From NCBI GenBank assembly GCA_013372965.1, contig JABXIR010000182.1, positions 1 to 18,677 of the forward strand: a DNA stretch of 18,677 bases, read 5' to 3'. The notes below the pieces were generated by a model. It was not told where the DNA came from. It was given only the letters and a program-made list of their open reading frames with translations, and did no database searches. This DNA is from Gammaproteobacteria bacterium (lineage in GTDB: Bacteria > Pseudomonadota > Gammaproteobacteria > Pseudomonadales > DSM-25080). The translations under genes were made by a program, and so were the position numbers. Positions 14,613 through 18,677 of this stretch are shown one piece after another; the first letter of the stretch is position 1, and the number at the start of each line of letters is the position of its first letter.

Positions 14613-15759
14613 TGCATTGGCGGTTGTTTTCGCCTTAGTGATGAGCACCGCATCGGCTGAGTTTTCGCTTAGTGAGCGATGCCCGCCAAGCTTCAGGCTG
14701 AGCGAGTCGAACACCTGTGAATTACAATCGCTCTATTTCATGTACGGGTCGATTCAAAATCAGGGAATCGGCGGCACCCAAACCAACCTGCCGCATTTCA
14801 ACGATGGCTACACGCCACAACAAATCGACCTTGGCCGCTATCTTTTTTTCGATCCGATTCTGTCGGTGGATGGTTCGATGAGTTGCGCCTCATGCCACCA
14901 GCCCGACAGAGGATTCAGTGATGGCCAGTCTCGTTCAATCGGCTTAAACGGTCAAACGTTACAACGATCAGCTCCCTCTTTGTGGAACGTGGGATTTTCA
15001 CAACGATTATTTTGGGATGCGCGAAGCACCCGCCTTGAGGCGCAAGCGCTCGAACCTTTGTTTCACGAGAATGAAATGGGTAATACGCCGCAACAACTCT
15101 TGCAAACACTCAAGCACAATGCCAACTATCGGGCGCTATTTCGTACGGCATTTCCAGCATCGAGCGACATCACCGTCGACGATCTCGCCATCGCGCTTTC
15201 GGCGTTTCAAAGCTCGCTCATTTCGCTGAACAGTCGCTACGATGCCTATGCGCACGGTGATCACTCAGCGCTGTCGGAGCAGGAAATTCAGGGACTCAAT
15301 GTATTTCGATCGTTTGTGGCGCGATGTTCTGAGTGCCATACGCCGCCGTTATTCAGTAACAATCAAATCGCCGTCATTGGTGTCGCAGAACGCACCGGAG
15401 AGACCTTAGATGTCGGCGCTGAACGTACCTTCAACTCGCGCAAGCTACGCGGAGGGTTTAAAGTTCCCAACCTTCGTAACATCACGCTGACCGCTCCGTA
15501 TATGCACGCAGGTCAAAAGCAAACACTCGAGGAGGTTGTCGAATTCTACTCGCGTGGCCGCGGTAACGAACTCGATGATTCAGACGAGCGTCAACTCCAC
15601 TGGCACATCACTCAGCCCGACTTAACCACAGATGAAATCGCAGCCGTCGTGGCCTTCCTTGGCGCACTCACCGATGAAACAATGAAACCGATCACGCCCA
15701 GTACAGTTCCCTCCGGGCTGCCACTGGTGCACGATAATCTAGGATCCGACCGACCATGA
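14587..15759 (+). CDS. Dihaem protein of the MauG/cytochrome c peroxidase family
   Basis: 390 residues from GTG 14587, with AGGAA at 14573-14577. Signal peptide 1-24. Haem sites are CASCH (100-104) and CSECH (247-251). Family marks are DLGRYLFFDPILS (81-93), RSAPSLWNV (127-135), FWDAR (142-146) and VPNLRNITLTAPYMHAG (293-309). In VVEFY (317-321), Y321 falls where MauG has its tyrosine haem ligand and classical peroxidases have Met, judged from recalled alignments. MauG-type proteins use H2O2 or high-valent haem to oxidise a partner protein; typical CCPs reduce H2O2. An N-terminal extension (25-75) has a possible disulfide C32-C44. The stop overlaps the next start (ATGA). Substrate and direction of electron flow are not known. 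Confidence 0.9.
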   Translation: MKPTSSRTNALAVVFALVMSTASAEFSLSERCPPSFRLSESNTCELQSLYFMYGSIQNQGIGGTQTNLPHFNDGYTPQQIDLGRYLFFDPILSVDGSMSCASCHQPDRGFSDGQSRSIGLNGQTLQRSAPSLWNVGFSQRLFWDARSTRLEAQALEPLFHENEMGNTPQQLLQTLKHNANYRALFRTAFPASSDITVDDLAIALSAFQSSLISLNSRYDAYAHGDHSALSEQEIQGLNVFRSFVARCSECHTPPLFSNNQIAVIGVAERTGETLDVGAERTFNSRKLRGGFKVPNLRNITLTAPYMHAGQKQTLEEVVEFYSRGRGNELDDSDERQLHWHITQPDLTTDEIAAVVAFLGALTDETMKPITPSTVPSGLPLVHDNLGSDRP

Positions 15760-17264
15760 AACCATTCGTCCTTGTCACTGTAATCGCAGTCACCTCAATT
15801 CTCGCGGGTTACTTTTGGGGGAGTCACCAAACAGACCCATCGCTCGTCCTACCCAATCAAGTCGAGCAAGGCGTTGACTACGACCAAGCATCTCTCGAAG
15901 GTGTTTTACGCGCGGCATTACCGCCCAACCCAGACGGAACCGTATGGCAGGTTCGCGAAGGCGAGTCGATTCAGCGGGCCGTAGCGCTTGCCGCACCCGG
16001 TGATACCGTCCTGGTGTTTCCCGGCGAGTACCATGAGTCGGTATATATCGACAAAGATCATATCTACTTAGTAGGTGTTATCGACGAAGGATCACGAGCG
16101 ACACTTAACGGTCGAGGGGTGCTCAACGACGCCATACTCTACTCGGGCAACAGTATCGTCATCGAGAATTTTGAAATTAAAAACTACAAAGGCAATGCCA
16201 TCATGGGGCAGGCCGGTAACAACTTCGAAATTCGTAATAACCTCATTATCGACTCGGGCGTGTACGGCATTTTCCCTCAGCTCGGGCAAAACGGCGTCGT
16301 TACTCACAACGTCATTTCCGGTATCGCCGATGCCGCTATCTACGTGGGCATGAGCGACAATATTCACGTTGCTCACAACGAAGTATTCGACAGTGTCGCG
16401 GGTATTGAAATTGAGAACTCGCGGTATGCCGTTGTTGAAAACAATTACGTTCACGACAACACCGGTGGTGTTCTCGCCTTCATTACGCCCGGCTTACCCA
16501 TTAAAACCACCGAGCACGTTATCATTCGAAATAACTTCATCGTGAATAACAACCACCCGAACTTTGGTGCGCCAGGGTCAACGGTTGCCGGTATTCCCGC
16601 AGGAACTGGCATATTAATTATGGCTGCTGACGACGTGGTCATCGAAGATAATATCATTAGTGGCAACAAAACGGCTGGGGTGATCATCACCGATCATGAC
16701 AACGCGCCCAACACCACCCTAGACCCCGAGTCAGATCCCGTACCCGATCGAGTTGTGTTGTTGGATAACTTCATGATCAACAACGGTTACGACACTATCG
16801 CAGACGTTCAAGCACTCATGCTAACTGAGTTTAAGACCGGCCTTGTAGATATCGTCAGCGTAGGCCGAAACCGCGACAGCTGCATCTTGAACCCGGGTCG
16901 ATATCACGTCGTCGGTTTGGGCGATTATGATCGCTGCTCGGTAACCACCAGCGCCAACCTCGCCAACTATCTGCTCGCTGAACCTGTGCAAGAGCGTCCG
17001 GTGGAAGACTTTAAGCTGGGAGAGATTGCCTATCTCGGTGTGTGCAGTGGCTGCCACACGTACAACGGCCGAATGATCGGGCCGCCGGTGGTGGTCATTC
17101 AAGCACTGTACGAAAACAATCCCGAAGGTCTCGCCGACTACATTGCCAACCCAAGGAAGATTCGCCCCGACTATCCCGAGATGCCACCGCAAAGCTATTT
17201 AAGTGAGGAGACGCGTCGCGCTGTGGCGGAGTATATGTTGAAGATCGATCAGCCGTCTCACTGA
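15756..17264 (+). CDS. Parallel beta-helix protein fused to a C-terminal monohaem cytochrome c
   Basis: 502 residues from ATG 15756, overlapping the MauG-like stop by 4 bp. Residues 3-20 form an uncleaved anchor or signal. From about 68 the sequence is a right-handed beta-helix like NosD/CASH domains, opening with GESIQRAVALAAPGDTVLVF (68-87). It has coil repeats ending in Asn ladders at about 135, 158, 182, 205, 227, 257, 296 and 335, spaced 22-24 residues at first and 30-39 later because of inserts. C376 and C394 may pair. The last 85 residues are a class I cytochrome c: CSGCH (430-434), then M476 in YPEMPPQSYLS as the axial ligand. Such a fusion is unusual. The helix could bind a glycan or copper; the haem links it to the two cytochromes upstream. 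Function unknown. Confidence 0.88.
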   Translation: MKPFVLVTVIAVTSILAGYFWGSHQTDPSLVLPNQVEQGVDYDQASLEGVLRAALPPNPDGTVWQVREGESIQRAVALAAPGDTVLVFPGEYHESVYIDKDHIYLVGVIDEGSRATLNGRGVLNDAILYSGNSIVIENFEIKNYKGNAIMGQAGNNFEIRNNLIIDSGVYGIFPQLGQNGVVTHNVISGIADAAIYVGMSDNIHVAHNEVFDSVAGIEIENSRYAVVENNYVHDNTGGVLAFITPGLPIKTTEHVIIRNNFIVNNNHPNFGAPGSTVAGIPAGTGILIMAADDVVIEDNIISGNKTAGVIITDHDNAPNTTLDPESDPVPDRVVLLDNFMINNGYDTIADVQALMLTEFKTGLVDIVSVGRNRDSCILNPGRYHVVGLGDYDRCSVTTSANLANYLLAEPVQERPVEDFKLGEIAYLGVCSGCHTYNGRMIGPPVVVIQALYENNPEGLADYIANPRKIRPDYPEMPPQSYLSEETRRAVAEYMLKIDQPSH

Positions 17265-17265
17265 C

Positions 17266-17272
17266 AAAGGAG
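17266..17272 (+). other. Shine-Dalgarno-like sequence with no gene behind it
   Basis: AAAGGAG stands one base after the stop of the beta-helix cytochrome gene. No ATG, GTG or TTG follows at usable distance before the terminator at 17294. It may be the trace of a lost fourth gene in the cytochrome operon, or chance. Confidence 0.3.
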
Positions 17273-17293
17273 AGCTCAACGTTCAAAACAAAA

Positions 17294-17316
17294 AAAGGCG
17301 CGAGTATCGCGCCTTT
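17294..17316. terminator. Bidirectional rho-independent terminator
   Basis: AAAGGCGCGA (17294-17303) and TCGCGCCTTT (17307-17316) pair perfectly over 10 bp with the loop GTA. On the minus strand the stem runs into a T-rich tail (complement of the A-run at 17287-17296), ending the DoxX transcript whose stop is at 17330. On the plus strand only three T follow, but it can still close the cytochrome operon. Confidence 0.85.
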
Positions 17317-17329
17317 GGGTAGCGAATTG

Positions 17330-17701
17330 CTACTTGTTGTTAACAGACCATATGCCAGGGCCTTTCGCGGCGATAAACAAGAACGCGAAGCAATAAACAA
17401 CAGCCAGTTCACCGCCATTTGCGATCGGGAATACATCGTTAAGCCCGTGAACCATCCAATAGGCAACAGCCATCGTGCCACTGCATATAAACGCAGCTAT
17501 ACGCGAGAAAAAGCCGGCGATAATCATCGCGCCGCCAAGGGCTTCAATAACACCCGCGGCCATCATGAGGGGGCTCGAGTCGTACGGAAAAGCAATGGGC
17601 CAGCCGAACAGCTTTTGCGTGCCGTGGCACAAGAACAAAAAACCTAAGACAATTCGAAACACGGCATAGCTTTGATCGGTGTATTTGTTGAGAAAATCCA
17701 T
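17330..17701 (-). CDS. DoxX family inner-membrane protein
   Basis: 123 residues from ATG 17701, with AAGGAT eight bases upstream. Four membrane segments (about 10-33, 45-64, 66-86, 98-112) and the family marks FRIVLGFLFLCHGTQKLFG (15-33), AAGVIEALGG (48-57) and GELAVVYCFAFLFIAAKGPG (97-116) place it in the DoxX family. DoxX relatives include a subunit of archaeal thiosulfate:quinone oxidoreductase and bacterial proteins tied to thiol and oxidative stress. This one is a stand-alone form with no catalytic subunit beside it, so its activity is not known. It is divergent from the DJ-1-like gene across 199 bp, which suggests shared control. The 3' end meets the bidirectional terminator. Confidence 0.92.
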   Translation of the reverse strand: MDFLNKYTDQSYAVFRIVLGFLFLCHGTQKLFGWPIAFPYDSSPLMMAAGVIEALGGAMIIAGFFSRIAAFICSGTMAVAYWMVHGLNDVFPIANGGELAVVYCFAFLFIAAKGPGIWSVNNK

Positions 17702-17756
17702 ATCGATATCCTTTTATTGTTATGAATTGGAATCGTTACGTCATACTTCTTGCAAC

Positions 17757-17808
17757 GGTTTAACCAGTTAACACCTCAATGGCTTCCAGCGCAACTCTGG
17801 TTTAAACC
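17757..17808. repeat. Pair of GGTTTAA(A)CC palindromes between doxX and the DJ-1-like gene
   Basis: GGTTTAACC (17757-17765) and GGTTTAAACC (17799-17808) are near-identical palindromes whose centres lie about 42 bp apart, close to four helical turns. They sit in the 199-bp divergent region, where a regulator could act on both genes. A plain promoter was not evident here. Confidence 0.4.
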
Positions 17809-17900
17809 CTAAGAGTCAACTACGGATATCAACCACTTGGGTTTCGGTCCAACGCCCCAACATCTTCGTAGCGACAAGCAAACCCATTTAGGAGAACACT

Positions 17901-18575
17901 ATGACACGCATTTTAATCCCCGTTACCAATCACGCTACCTTGGGCGACACCAATCAAGTAAACGGCACCTATGCACCCGAGCTCACTCATGTCTTGAAGG
18001 TTCTTCACGATGCGGGCTTAGACTACGACATCGTGTCTATCGAAGGTGGTAACGCGCCACTCTACGGCACCGAAACGCCCGACGACAGCGTCAACACAGA
18101 CGTTTTAGCAATACCAAGTGTTCAAGAAAAGTTGAAAGACACCGTTAAAATATCTGAAGTTGACGCGTCAAAGTACAACGCCGTTTTCTACCCTGGGGGG
18201 TTCGGCCTTCTCAGCGACCTAGCAAACGACACCGCAACGGCTGAAATAAGCCGCGACATTTACGAAAAAGGCGGCGTAATTTCTGCCGTCTGTCACGGAC
18301 CGGGCGCTTTGCTGCCAATCACCCTGAGCAATGGCGAAAAACTGATTACAGAGAAGCGAGTCACCGGATTCACTCGTGAAGAAGAAGTCGATTTCGGCAC
18401 CATTAATGACATTCCATTCTTGTTGGAAGAGTCGCTCGCACGTAACGCACTTCGCTACGAAAAAACGGCGCCATGGACAGAGAACGTGATTATTGATGGG
18501 CGATTGATTACTGGCCAAAACCCACAGTCAGCGCATCTCGTAGGCGAAGCCTTGGTGAAAAGCCTAGGTGCATAA
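17901..18575 (+). CDS. DJ-1/PfpI superfamily protein, Hsp31/glyoxalase III-like
   Basis: 224 residues from ATG 17901 with AGGAGA at 17890-17895. The Rossmann-like fold opens RILIPVTNHATLG (3-15), with the conserved acid E27 in GTYAPEL. PGGFG (98-102) and the nucleophile elbow AVCHGPGALL (129-138), with C131-H132, follow. GLDYDIVSIEGG (39-50) and VTGFTREEEVD match type 1 glutamine-amidotransferase-like proteins of the Hsp31 branch. Members detoxify methylglyoxal to lactate without glutathione, or act as chaperones or deglycases. No signal peptide, so it is cytosolic. The pairing with divergent DoxX hints at a reactive-carbonyl or oxidative response. A hairpin ends the transcript. Family certain, reaction inferred. 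Confidence 0.9.
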   Translation: MTRILIPVTNHATLGDTNQVNGTYAPELTHVLKVLHDAGLDYDIVSIEGGNAPLYGTETPDDSVNTDVLAIPSVQEKLKDTVKISEVDASKYNAVFYPGGFGLLSDLANDTATAEISRDIYEKGGVISAVCHGPGALLPITLSNGEKLITEKRVTGFTREEEVDFGTINDIPFLLEESLARNALRYEKTAPWTENVIIDGRLITGQNPQSAHLVGEALVKSLGA

Positions 18576-18589
18576 AGATTGAAGAGGTT

Positions 18590-18615
18590 GGGAGAGCGCT
18601 GCAAATGCGCCTCCC
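18590..18615 (+). terminator. Probable terminator of the DJ-1-like gene
   Basis: GGGAG (18590-18594), a bulged A, and GCGC (18596-18599) pair with GCGC (18607-18610) and CTCCC (18611-18615) around the loop TGCAAAT. The sequence beyond, GCTATGTTCTATTTATTT, is T-rich but the T-run does not start at the stem, so strength is doubtful. Confidence 0.45.
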
Positions 18616-18627
18616 GCTATGTTCTAT

Positions 18628-18677
18628 TTATTTCGCAAATGCGTCATTTAACTTAGACGCCAGTCGATAGCCTGCAA
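18628..18677 (-). CDS. C-terminal end of a minus-strand gene (cut by right edge)
   Basis: The minus strand is open from the right edge to a TAA at 18630-18628, giving the last 15 residues, AGYRLASKLNDAFAK. Of the three minus frames only this one runs through without an earlier stop. The pattern AGxRLAxxLN is reminiscent of the C-terminus of S1/P1-type nucleases, but 15 residues are too few to call the family. It converges on the DJ-1-like gene with a 52-bp gap holding the hairpin at 18590-18615. Confidence 0.45.
   Translation of the reverse strand, partial: AGYRLASKLNDAFAK

Noticed and set aside
1..18677. tRNA genes, CRISPR arrays, insertion sequences or phage attachment sites
   Set aside because: No cloverleaf-like sequence, regularly spaced repeat, transposase or integrase pattern was found on either strand.

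Overview
The window reads as a chromosomal segment from a free-living gammaproteobacterium of intermediate GC, probably aquatic. The lineage is not resolved by the sequence. The clues are the GntR-prpB-prpC-acnD-prpF order also found in Pseudomonas, a KefG/KefB-type pair, a Blc lipocalin, a Bax-like muramidase-type protein and several periplasmic c-type cytochromes. I see no tRNA, rRNA, CRISPR array, insertion sequence or prophage gene. Every gap between genes is shorter than 300 bases.

Left part (1-3590), cell envelope. A YigZ/IMPACT protein is cut by the left edge. It is followed by a Bax-like glucosaminidase-fold protein, a convergent CE4 polysaccharide deacetylase whose stop overlaps it by 22 bp, a membrane protein that looks like only the transmembrane half of an LTA-synthase-like phosphoglycerol transferase, and a small lipoprotein of unknown function.

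Central part (3730-13325), methylcitrate cycle plus a cation antiporter. A GntR/FCD regulator has a perfect palindrome over its predicted promoter and a near copy 50 bp upstream. prpB, prpC, acnD and prpF follow on the same strand, giving the AcnD/PrpF (not PrpD) form of propionyl-CoA disposal. A long perfect hairpin separates acnD and prpF. Only 33 bp after prpF come a KefF/KefG-type oxidoreductase, a KefB/KefC-type K+/H+ antiporter that overlaps it by 4 bp, and an unrecognised lipoprotein starting inside the antiporter gene. The whole run could be one transcript.

Right part (13356-18677). A lipocalin (Blc) lies on the minus strand. Next is a tight three-gene cluster with overlapping reading frames: a dihaem c4-like cytochrome, a MauG/cytochrome c peroxidase-type dihaem protein, and an unusual fusion of a right-handed parallel beta-helix to a monohaem cytochrome c. 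These three look like one exported redox system of five haems with a carbohydrate- or metal-binding-like scaffold, and they are the best candidate here for something undescribed. A bidirectional terminator, a DoxX membrane protein and a divergent DJ-1/Hsp31-like protein follow. The right edge cuts a minus-strand gene of which only 15 codons are visible.
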